Source: Lewinellaceae bacterium (GTDB lineage: Bacteria; Bacteroidota; Bacteroidia; Chitinophagales; Saprospiraceae). Taken from it: 64,000 nucleotides of DNA. Below the pieces are notes generated by a model. It searched no databases. It saw nothing but the letters and a program-made list of their open reading frames with translations, and was not told the origin of the DNA. Position numbers and translations under genes: made by a program. The stretch covers positions 310,001 to 374,000 of the forward strand of contig JACJYO010000001.1 in NCBI GenBank assembly GCA_020636075.1, read 5' to 3'. Below, in pieces: positions 55,357 to 62,901 of the stretch (the first letter of the stretch is position 1; each line of letters begins with the position of its first letter).

Positions 55357-56643
55357 TCATTCGCCGGACCGTTCATCAACAAATTTGTTGTACGCATTGA
55401 TGAAGGATTGGTAAAGCAACTTGCCCTGCACGGTATACCCTACTTTGGAATAATGCACGGAATCCGACGATAGCAAGCCCGTGGATCTCCAGCGTTGCGC
55501 CGATTGCGCACCTCCGCCTAATTGGTACAAGTCCCAGAGGGCATAACCGTTATTGAGCGCAAATTCGCGGATAACATTACTAACCTGATTCAAATACGGG
55601 TTAAAACCAGTGCCTCTCAAATAAGAGTCGGCTGGAGTGGTAAACAAAAAATACGCGTTCGGGGCATATTTTTTGATTTGGCTGACCAATTCATCGATCT
55701 GGTTATAAATATATCGTGTGCTAAGCCTGCCCTGTGCTTCATTGGTGCCAAAGGATACAATGACCAGGTCCGGGTTCAGATCCGCCAGTTGGCGGGCAAA
55801 AAAGCGGGCGCGGACAAAATCAGAAAACTTACTGCCGTTCACTCCGATCGAATGATACACCACGCCGGACAGCTCGTTTTCGAGCATTATCCCATCCAGC
55901 ATAAAACTTCCTTTCGACTGTTCGTCTGATTTTTCAAAGCTAATGCTCACCTGCGAAACCGGGCGGTCAAAGTAATACGACTTATAAAATTCATCTTGCA
56001 GAAACAACACGGCCTTTTGATTGGTCACATCATCAAAAACGGAAAATTCAACCGGGCCGCTATCCTCCCGGTGATAGATTGTTACTTTGGTAAACAAACG
56101 CGTTTCCGAGGTGGATGTATCGCGCAGCCGTACGGTCAAATTTCCGGTATGCCGAAATGTTTCCAGCAAAAAACCACTCACGCCGTAGGGAGTTGCCTCA
56201 TCCAGATTTCGCTGGCAATTACTCCCATACCAGTTTACATTGGTCTCAATCAGGTAGTCACGCGGGCCATTAGAGCCTGCCAGTTTATACGGGAAAATAA
56301 GCCCCCGCCCACCATCGCCGAAGGCTTGCTGCAACCGCTCGCGCACCACGGCGGTGAAATAATTCCCCAAAATATGCGAGTCGCCAATGTGCACAATATT
56401 GATCTTGCGCCCACCGCTTACCCGCTGACGGTATAGCTTATTGTACAACGGTTCCAGGTAAGCGCTGTTTTCGATTTCGTTTTTCCCTTCGTTCAAAAAC
56501 GAGTACCCAACCGTATCCTGATCTGTAATGTCCACTTTGGGTGGCCGGAACTGCGACTGGCACTGGCTGGCGCATATCATCAAAAACAACAGGCACGAAA
56601 TGGCCCTGGCGGATGAATACCTTACTTGAAAATGAATCGGCAT
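55357..56643 (-). CDS. Exported SGNH/GDSL-like protein (first of a tandem pair)
   Basis: From the ATG at 56643 this is a 428-residue protein with a signal peptide (hydrophobic core around CLLFLMICASQCQSQ). The SGNH part shows VHIGDSHILGNYFT (block I Ser), DLVIVSFGTNEAQG (block III) and DSVHYSKVGYTVQGKLL (block V with Asp and His). Between them a beta-rich insertion is present. It resembles the neighbouring upstream gene in layout. Such proteins may deacetylate peptidoglycan or cell-surface glycans; which substrate applies here is unknown. It lies 122 bp upstream of the C39 exporter gene. Confidence 0.85.
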   Translation of the reverse strand: MPIHFQVRYSSARAISCLLFLMICASQCQSQFRPPKVDITDQDTVGYSFLNEGKNEIENSAYLEPLYNKLYRQRVSGGRKINIVHIGDSHILGNYFTAVVRERLQQAFGDGGRGLIFPYKLAGSNGPRDYLIETNVNWYGSNCQRNLDEATPYGVSGFLLETFRHTGNLTVRLRDTSTSETRLFTKVTIYHREDSGPVEFSVFDDVTNQKAVLFLQDEFYKSYYFDRPVSQVSISFEKSDEQSKGSFMLDGIMLENELSGVVYHSIGVNGSKFSDFVRARFFARQLADLNPDLVIVSFGTNEAQGRLSTRYIYNQIDELVSQIKKYAPNAYFLFTTPADSYLRGTGFNPYLNQVSNVIREFALNNGYALWDLYQLGGGAQSAQRWRSTGLLSSDSVHYSKVGYTVQGKLLYQSFINAYNKFVDERSGE

Positions 56644-56668
56644 TGTTAAAAACCAGTTGAGTTTAAGA

Positions 56669-56676
56669 CAAAGGTA
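56669..56676 (-). promoter_or_regulatory. Candidate -7 element upstream of the first SGNH gene
   Basis: TACCTTTG on the minus strand matches the consensus, 26 bp upstream of the ATG at 56643. No suitable -33 box was seen. Confidence 0.3.
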
Positions 56677-56709
56677 GTAATTCAAATGTCCGGCAGACGG
56701 CTAACCCCA

Positions 56710-58134
56710 TCACTTGCTTTGTTGTGCCGCTTTTCGGCTTTGGTATTCCCGTTGGGCATCCAGAAATAATCGCGCAAACATGTACCCCATCACCTTGCCA
56801 CCTTCATGGGTAAGGTGGGTATAGTCCCGGTTGGCAAGGGCCGGCCGCTCGCGTTCTGCAAATTCAATCATCGTGCCTGGTCCACCCATGCCGTGGAACA
56901 AATCGAAAAATAAAAACCCATGTTTTCGAGCCAGTTGGCGTTGCATTTCCGTTATCGCGAGCACACTCGGGAAGGTTGCCAATTCGCCCTGAATTTTACC
57001 CGCACGGTCGGCAACACTTATGGCCAGGATTAATTTTCCGGGAAAACATTTGCGCAGGTGCGCGTAGGTTTGATCCAGTTCGGCTTCGTACCAACGCAGG
57101 TTGTCCAGTTTGGGCGTTACTGCGTTTAAGCCCAATTGCACAACGACCAGGTCGTATTGTTGCGCAGCATCAAACTGCCGGGCCAATGCGGGCTGAATCA
57201 GTTTCAGGCGCCCGCCTGTATTGCCCCGTACCGAAAAGTTGTCCAAATAAAAACCCGGGCCGCTTTCCAGGGAGGCGCCATAGAGAATCAGGCTGCTGTC
57301 GGGCGCATCAAAGCGCAAAGCAAAAGCACGCGTAGCCGGTTCTGTTTGTTTCCACGACCATATGCTCAACGCGCCATTGGTCGCCGGCAGGCTGTCCAGT
57401 CGTGGAAATGAACTTTGATTTTGCCAGACAAACTGCGCAACTGTGTCGGACCGGTAAAACAGCCGAAAGTGCGTCCAATATCTGGTATGCTTAAAATAAT
57501 CCGCACCCTCAAAGTGTACAAAAGCCTCCGGCTTGGGTCGGTACACAAACCCGTTGATCCCGAACGGCTCACCGCTTTTACTGTTTTTTACAATGGAAAA
57601 CGTGCGCCAGTTTTCATACCGGTGCACCAGCGTCCGTTTAAAACGGGCTACTTCGGAAGTGATCGGTACGTACCCTACTCCCGCGCCACCCCAACGGGTT
57701 TGGAGGGTGTCGCGCAAGTCGCCCAGTAAAATATCGCCTTCAACAAAGGAGTCGCCAAAAAAGGCCATACGGACAGTGCGCCCCTGCGTACGGATGGCAT
57801 CCACAGCTGCGAAAAAACGGTCCATGCCGTTTTGTTCAGGTGTATAGTCTTCGAAAATATGCCCAAATAAATCCGGAGAAACTGCGCGGACATAACCCAA
57901 ACTATCGAGCCCATTATCTGGTACATTCAGCGAATCGGGTAATTGGTCAGGCGCCTGTTCCGGTAATTGATTTGAAACAGTATCCCGTGTGTTGGCCCGG
58001 ATATCGGCGAAAATATCCATTTTGCGCAAGGCCAAGCCGCCGATCGACAGGTCTTCCGGCAACAGGGAAAGTCCCGCCAACAACAAAAAAACCAGTACGG
58101 TAAGCCGCAGGGTTTGATCGAGATAGTTTTTCAT
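56710..58134 (-). CDS. Membrane-anchored or exported SGNH/GDSL-like protein (second of the pair)
   Basis: The protein of 474 residues (ATG at 58134) begins with a hydrophobic segment (LTVLVFLLLAGLSLLP) that is a signal peptide or anchor, then a low-complexity linker (residues about 50-85). The SGNH part shows MAFFGDSFVEGDILLG (block I), DLVVVQLGLNAVTP (block III, with Asn) and DYTHLTHEGGKVMGYMFARL (block V with Asp and His). An inserted beta domain is visible between the blocks. It precedes its paralogue by 66 bp. Chosen start fits the signal segment; a longer frame opens at 58191. Confidence 0.85.
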   Translation of the reverse strand: MKNYLDQTLRLTVLVFLLLAGLSLLPEDLSIGGLALRKMDIFADIRANTRDTVSNQLPEQAPDQLPDSLNVPDNGLDSLGYVRAVSPDLFGHIFEDYTPEQNGMDRFFAAVDAIRTQGRTVRMAFFGDSFVEGDILLGDLRDTLQTRWGGAGVGYVPITSEVARFKRTLVHRYENWRTFSIVKNSKSGEPFGINGFVYRPKPEAFVHFEGADYFKHTRYWTHFRLFYRSDTVAQFVWQNQSSFPRLDSLPATNGALSIWSWKQTEPATRAFALRFDAPDSSLILYGASLESGPGFYLDNFSVRGNTGGRLKLIQPALARQFDAAQQYDLVVVQLGLNAVTPKLDNLRWYEAELDQTYAHLRKCFPGKLILAISVADRAGKIQGELATFPSVLAITEMQRQLARKHGFLFFDLFHGMGGPGTMIEFAERERPALANRDYTHLTHEGGKVMGYMFARLFLDAQREYQSRKAAQQSK

Positions 58135-58140
58135 GGTGCG

Positions 58141-58148
58141 CAAAGGTA
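58141..58148 (-). promoter_or_regulatory. Candidate -7 element upstream of the second SGNH gene
   Basis: The minus strand reads TACCTTTG, six bases upstream of the ATG at 58134. If used, the transcript would have almost no leader. The -33 box is not evident. Confidence 0.3.
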
Positions 58149-58343
58149 AACATGTACCACACATCTTGAGTTTATTTGCCGGAGGCTTCATTTTTCACCC
58201 AAGTCAAAATCTAACAACGCAAATCCGGTGATGAATGGGTAGGACCTTGGCACGTTTTATGATACATTACTCCAGCGCTCGCACTTGAATCTTTCTAGCT
58301 TGCTTGACCCAATCCGATTCTTCAACCTTATGGTAAATCTGCT

Positions 58344-59432
58344 ATGATCTCGGTTACCAAACCCTTCCTCCCACCCATTGAAGAGTACAATAAATACCTC
58401 CAAGGCATCTGGCAACGCAACTGGCTGACAAACAATGGCCCCTTGGTAAATCAGCTGGAACTGGAGCTAAAAGAATACCTGAAGCTGGACCACCTGGTCT
58501 ATGTTGGCAATGGAACAATTGCGCTCCAGATCGCTTTCAAAGCACTCGGTATTGGCGGCGAGGTGATCACTACTCCGTTCAGTTATGTTGCAACGGTCAG
58601 TTCTTTGCTTTGGGAAGGTTTGCACCCTGTTTTTGTGGATATCGACCCACACAGCATGAACATCAACCCCAAAGGCATTGAGGCAGCCATCACCGCCAAT
58701 ACCTCTGCCATTCTGGCTACACATGTTTATGGCAATCCTTGTGAAGTTGAAAAAATCCAGAAAATTGCAGACAAACACGGGCTAAAAGTTATCTACGACG
58801 CAGCCCATTGTTTTGGCACCACTTATAAAGGCAAGTCAATTTTTTCCTTTGGCGATATCAGCACCACCAGCTTCCATGCAACCAAATTATACCACACCAT
58901 TGAGGGTGGCGCCATCATCACATCGGAAGCCGACCTGCTCAAGAAGGTTGCGCTCATGCGAAACTTCGGACACACAGCCACAAATGATTTTGCCGAAGTC
59001 GGGATCAATGGAAAAAACTCTGAATTCCATGCCGCTATGGGTCTTGCCAATCTAAAATACATAGACCCAATCTTGCAAAGCCGGAAGGAGCAATGGCAAT
59101 TGTACCATGAATTATTATTGGATTTTGAAGCAAAGGAAATTCAACTGTTGGAGCCCGAGGGCTATAATTACGCCTACTACCCGCTGCTTTTCCCAAGTGA
59201 GGAGCGGCTCAAAAAGTATATCGAAATCCTGCACGTAAACTACATTTTCCCAAGGCGATACTTCTACCCATCGCTGAACGAACTTCCCTTCACCGGTATT
59301 CAATCAGCACCGGTCAGCGAAGACTTCAGCCGCAGAGTATTGTGTTTGCCGCTTTATTACGACTTATCTCCAGAGACGCAGCAAATGATCGCCCGGTTGT
59401 TGTACCGCATTCAAAACAACGAGCCAAAATGA
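58344..59432 (+). CDS. DegT/DnrJ/EryC1-family sugar aminotransferase
   Basis: The 362-residue PLP enzyme has the DegT features: NGTIALQIAFKALGIGGEVITT, PLP-contacting Asp152 (YDAAHCFG) and the Schiff-base Lys181 (FHATKLYHTIEGGAI), followed by RNFGH. Such enzymes transfer an amino group to a keto-sugar nucleotide, giving 3- or 4-amino sugars. The His before the Lys (HATK in place of the more usual HxxK) is normal. The stop codon overlaps the start of the WbqC gene (ATGA), so both are probably translated together. It is the first gene of the glycan cluster. Confidence 0.93.
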   Translation: MISVTKPFLPPIEEYNKYLQGIWQRNWLTNNGPLVNQLELELKEYLKLDHLVYVGNGTIALQIAFKALGIGGEVITTPFSYVATVSSLLWEGLHPVFVDIDPHSMNINPKGIEAAITANTSAILATHVYGNPCEVEKIQKIADKHGLKVIYDAAHCFGTTYKGKSIFSFGDISTTSFHATKLYHTIEGGAIITSEADLLKKVALMRNFGHTATNDFAEVGINGKNSEFHAAMGLANLKYIDPILQSRKEQWQLYHELLLDFEAKEIQLLEPEGYNYAYYPLLFPSEERLKKYIEILHVNYIFPRRYFYPSLNELPFTGIQSAPVSEDFSRRVLCLPLYYDLSPETQQMIARLLYRIQNNEPK

Positions 59433-60136
59433 AATTAGCGATTATGCAACCTTATTTTTTCCCATACATCGGCTATTTTCAGCTGATTCAGTGTGTGGAT
59501 AAATTTGTGGTGTATGACGATGTAAACTACATAAAGAAAGGCTGGATCAACCGAAACCGCGTCCTGGTAAACGGAGCCCCCGCTCTGATTACCATTCCTG
59601 TAAAAAATGCGAGTCAAAACCGCCTGATCAACGAAACAGAGTTGGCAAGCGACCGGGGCTGGATTCCCAGGTTTTTAAAAACACTCGAACAGGCGTACAA
59701 AAAGGCGCCCCTTTTTCCGGCTATTTTCCCAAATATTGAAGCCATCCTGCTGGCTGATTATGCCAACATTGCCGAATTGAACTGGGCTACCATCCGCTTT
59801 GTATGCAACTATCTGGATTTACAAACTGAACTTGTCCCCAATTCTGGCGACTATGCCAACAAACACCTGAAAGCCCAACACCGCATTCTGGATATTTGCC
59901 TGCAAGAGCAGGCAAGCACCTATATCAACCCCATTGGCGGCATGGAGATTTACGACCACACCTTGTTCGAACAGCATCAGATAGCACTATATTTTTTAAA
60001 AGCTACACCAACGCCTTACAATCAGTTTGGAAACGAATTTCAGGCAAATCTGTCCATGCTGGACGCTTTGATGTTTTTGGACAAGGCAGCGTTGACGGCC
60101 AAACTCAAGGAGTTTCAATTAATTTCAAATAAATAA
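59429..60136 (+). CDS. WbqC family protein
   Basis: This 235-residue protein begins MKLAIMQPYFFPYIGYFQLI and continues DKFVVYDDVNYIKKGWINRN, then LITIPVKNASQNRLINE, which is the WbqC family pattern. The family occurs in O-antigen and capsule clusters next to DegT aminotransferases; its reaction has not been clearly established to my knowledge. The ATG overlaps the aminotransferase stop by 4 bp, so I reject the longer frame that opens at 59342. An amino-sugar-related step is a reasonable inference. Confidence 0.92.
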   Translation: MKLAIMQPYFFPYIGYFQLIQCVDKFVVYDDVNYIKKGWINRNRVLVNGAPALITIPVKNASQNRLINETELASDRGWIPRFLKTLEQAYKKAPLFPAIFPNIEAILLADYANIAELNWATIRFVCNYLDLQTELVPNSGDYANKHLKAQHRILDICLQEQASTYINPIGGMEIYDHTLFEQHQIALYFLKATPTPYNQFGNEFQANLSMLDALMFLDKAALTAKLKEFQLISNK

Positions 60137-60271
60137 TGCAGAAATCTGTCGGCGGGAATATGTTTTTGCACCAGTGATTCCTAGGCTTGGCAACATTCTT
60201 GTTTATATCCCACTGCGAATGCATCCCTAGCCCATTCATTACAACTGATAATAGTCAAAAGCCGGTCTAAC

Positions 60272-61237
60272 ATGAGTTCAACAAATCCGATGGTAAGCAT
60301 TTGTATGGCAGCCTACAAGCATGAAGGCTTCATTGCAAAAGCCATCGAAAGTGTAATGATGCAGGAAACAGATTTTCCAATCGAACTGGTAATTGGGGAG
60401 GATTGCTCCCCGGATGCCACCCGCGAAATCTGTGAACATTACGCGGCAAAATATCCGGACAGGATCAATCTTTTACCTTCGGAAACCAATTACGGCATGT
60501 CGAAAAACGGGATCCGGATCATGAACAACTGCCGTGGAAAATACATTGCTATTCTCGATGGCGACGACTATTGGAGCGACCCGCAAAAGCTGAAAATGCA
60601 GGTGGAATTCCTGGAAAAAAACCCGGCTTACGGACTCATTCACAGCGATGTAGTACCCGTAGACGGTTCAGGAACCCCAATTGAAGTGGAATCGGTCGAA
60701 TACCGGCGGCAAAACCACAAAGAAGGAAACGTTTTTTTCAGCATGTTGTCAGGTTTCAATTTTATTAATTCCTGCACTGCCCTGTTTCGCCACGACTTAT
60801 TGAAAACCGATGCGTCCAGCCTGGAAAAATATTGGTTTGCCTATGATTTTTGGTACTGGCAACGCATTGCCATGCATGCCAAAGTGTACTATTTGAACAA
60901 AAAGACGGCTTGTTACCGGATGCACGCGGGCGGCATTACAAACACCACCCAGTTCAAAAAAAATAAATTGCGCAGTTACCATGTCTTGCATGATGTGATT
61001 GAAGAATTTCATAAGGCGCCCCCCCGCAGGTTAAACGAGGCAGAAAAACGGATGATCTTTCAGAAGATCATCTCGTTGCTTTATCGAAAGGAAGGAACGC
61101 TGGGCATGAAACTTTCCACGCTGAAAATTATGCCGCATTATTTCCCCGGCATTTCAGGCTTAACGAATATTCTGTTGTCGAAGCTCGGCATGCGCGCGCC
61201 CTTGAAGGTTTCGTCCAAGCACTCTCAGGTTTCCTGA
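60272..61237 (+). CDS. GT2-family glycosyltransferase
   Basis: The 321-residue protein has a GT-A fold: VSICMAAYKHEGFIAKAIES at the start, ELVIGEDCSPDATREI, the metal-binding DGDDYW (about 95-100), and later RHDLLKTDASSLEKYWFAYDFWYWQ in the acceptor region. It transfers a sugar from a nucleotide donor during glycan assembly. It has no membrane segment. A 135-bp gap separates it from the WbqC gene. Donor and acceptor cannot be read from the sequence. Confidence 0.93.
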   Translation: MSSTNPMVSICMAAYKHEGFIAKAIESVMMQETDFPIELVIGEDCSPDATREICEHYAAKYPDRINLLPSETNYGMSKNGIRIMNNCRGKYIAILDGDDYWSDPQKLKMQVEFLEKNPAYGLIHSDVVPVDGSGTPIEVESVEYRRQNHKEGNVFFSMLSGFNFINSCTALFRHDLLKTDASSLEKYWFAYDFWYWQRIAMHAKVYYLNKKTACYRMHAGGITNTTQFKKNKLRSYHVLHDVIEEFHKAPPRRLNEAEKRMIFQKIISLLYRKEGTLGMKLSTLKIMPHYFPGISGLTNILLSKLGMRAPLKVSSKHSQVS

Positions 61238-61294
61238 AAATTACCGGCACACACCTTGTAGTATTATGGTTCAACAACTTACAAAAGCCTGTCG

Positions 61295-61858
61295 ATGAAA
61301 AACTTTGCAGTATTTATTTCCGGCTACGGACGCGGTGCCATGGAAATTATAAAAGATTGGAAACGCGGATTGGTAAAGCCAAACCTGAAACTATTGCTCA
61401 GCAGCAGCCCGGATTCTGCCTGTCTAGATTTTGCCCGGGAAAACGGTCTCGAATGTGTCGTAGTTGAACGAAAACAAGGCGAATCCAAGGCTGCATTTGA
61501 AAGCCGGATTCTGGAGGCACTCAAACCGCACAATATCGATTATATCTACCTGGCAGGGTGGATGCATATTCTTGGAACTACCCTGCTCTCAGCCTATTCC
61601 GGTAAAGTTGTCAACGTGCATCCTTCCTTGCTCCCAAGTTTCAAAGGGCTCAACGGCATTCAGCAAGCGATGGACTATGGCGTAAAAATTACAGGGGTCA
61701 CCACACACTTTGTTGATGAGACGATTGACGGCGGAAAAATAATTGCCCAAAAATGCATTGAGCTAAAACCCGGCGATACATTCGACGACATTGACAACCG
61801 GCTTTTCAAAATAACCACATTGATTACCCTGGACACGATCAACGAAATTTTCAAATAA
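61295..61858 (+). CDS. PurN-like formyltransferase
   Basis: The 187-residue protein aligns by eye with glycinamide ribonucleotide formyltransferase. The catalytic Asn107, His109 (VVNVHPSLLPSF) and Asp145 (ETIDGG) are kept and stand where E. coli PurN has 106, 108 and 144. The N-terminal phosphate loop differs: SGYGRGAM in place of the usual SGxGSN. The gene lies in a glycan cluster, not with other purine genes. It could be a true PurN or an enzyme that formylates an amino sugar or another amine with formyl-tetrahydrofolate. Confidence 0.85.
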   Translation: MKNFAVFISGYGRGAMEIIKDWKRGLVKPNLKLLLSSSPDSACLDFARENGLECVVVERKQGESKAAFESRILEALKPHNIDYIYLAGWMHILGTTLLSAYSGKVVNVHPSLLPSFKGLNGIQQAMDYGVKITGVTTHFVDETIDGGKIIAQKCIELKPGDTFDDIDNRLFKITTLITLDTINEIFK

Positions 61859-61879
61859 AAAAATCAATACTTCCGTACT

Positions 61880-62713
61880 ATGAAAGAAAAATGGATACAA
61901 GAAATTCAGACCCAAGGGTATTGCCGGATCCCCCAGGTCTATAGCCCTGAAGAAGTGGAACAGGGCCTCAAAATGACCCGGTACTGGTATGAAAAAAGCA
62001 AAGGCATGGTTTCCTCGCGCCTTTCTGCCCTTACAAAAAACGACCTCTATCTCTGGAACCCGCATTACAAGGACCACTTCTTTCTCGACCTCTTTTTCCG
62101 GCCAAAAATCCTTCAGGACATCATGATGCATTTTCTGAACGATCAATGGTTCCGGGCCATTCCTGCAGACGAGCCCAATTACATCTTGCAAAACCTGATG
62201 GGCCGCAGCAGCGATCAAAAACTGGCGCTGCACATCGACTCCTTCGTCCCGTATCACAGCGAATTTGTGTACATGTTGCAGGCCAGTGTGATCCTGGAAG
62301 AACAAAACGAAAATAATGGTTGCACGGTGGTCATTCCGGGCTCACACCTCAGCGGAAAATACGCTGATCAAAGTGCCTTTGACCAGGCAGTACCCGTGCT
62401 CTCTCAACCCGGCGACCTGATCATTTGGGATAGCCGTATCTGGCACGGCACAATGGCGAACAACACGGAAGGAACCCGCTGGTCGATTATCGCTGCTTTT
62501 TCGCGCTGGTGGATCAAACAGATGTTCAACTATACCGACAACCTTCCCCAGGAGATTTACGAAAAACTTACGGACAACCAGAAAGCCATTGTTGGCTTTT
62601 GTTCGATCGCCTACAACGACGAACAAGAGGGCATCGACCGGAAACGCGGCTACGACACCCTCCTCCAAAATGTAGAGGATTACCGGCATAAGCACCTCCC
62701 GGAGGTAGTTTAA
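61880..62713 (+). CDS. Phytanoyl-CoA dioxygenase (PhyH)-family Fe(II)/2-oxoglutarate oxygenase
   Basis: The 277-residue protein has the iron triad His118-x-Asp120 (ALHID) and His189 (IWHGTMANN), with Arg200 (EGTRWSIIAAF) placed to bind 2-oxoglutarate. The jelly-roll pattern NGCTVVIPGSHLSG and QPGDLIIWDSRIWHG is typical of PhyH enzymes, which hydroxylate small molecules. It lies 21 bp after the formyltransferase gene on the same strand and is probably cotranscribed. Its substrate is unknown; a sugar or amino-acid group of the local glycan is possible. Confidence 0.9.
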   Translation: MKEKWIQEIQTQGYCRIPQVYSPEEVEQGLKMTRYWYEKSKGMVSSRLSALTKNDLYLWNPHYKDHFFLDLFFRPKILQDIMMHFLNDQWFRAIPADEPNYILQNLMGRSSDQKLALHIDSFVPYHSEFVYMLQASVILEEQNENNGCTVVIPGSHLSGKYADQSAFDQAVPVLSQPGDLIIWDSRIWHGTMANNTEGTRWSIIAAFSRWWIKQMFNYTDNLPQEIYEKLTDNQKAIVGFCSIAYNDEQEGIDRKRGYDTLLQNVEDYRHKHLPEVV

Positions 62714-62737
62714 GTCCCGGCAGCCAATCCATCAACG

Positions 62738-62788
62738 TTCACCGCCAGGACCGTTCGCAGCGATGCGCAATTGTGTTCTGGCGGTGAA
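62738..62788 (+). terminator. Hairpin after the PhyH gene
   Basis: TTCACCGCCAG (62738-62748) and CTGGCGGTGAA (62778-62788) form a perfect 11-bp stem around a 29-base loop. The following sequence (AAGTTTTC) has only a short T run. It may end the glycan-cluster transcript. Confidence 0.45.
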
Positions 62789-62901
62789 AAGTTTTCGGAC
62801 TACCCTGAAAATACTGCTCTATCAGGAACCCGGTTTTTTCAACTGCCAGAATTCAATATATTCGCCACCCAACAGTTGAACGAAGACAATTTCTATATCC
62901 T

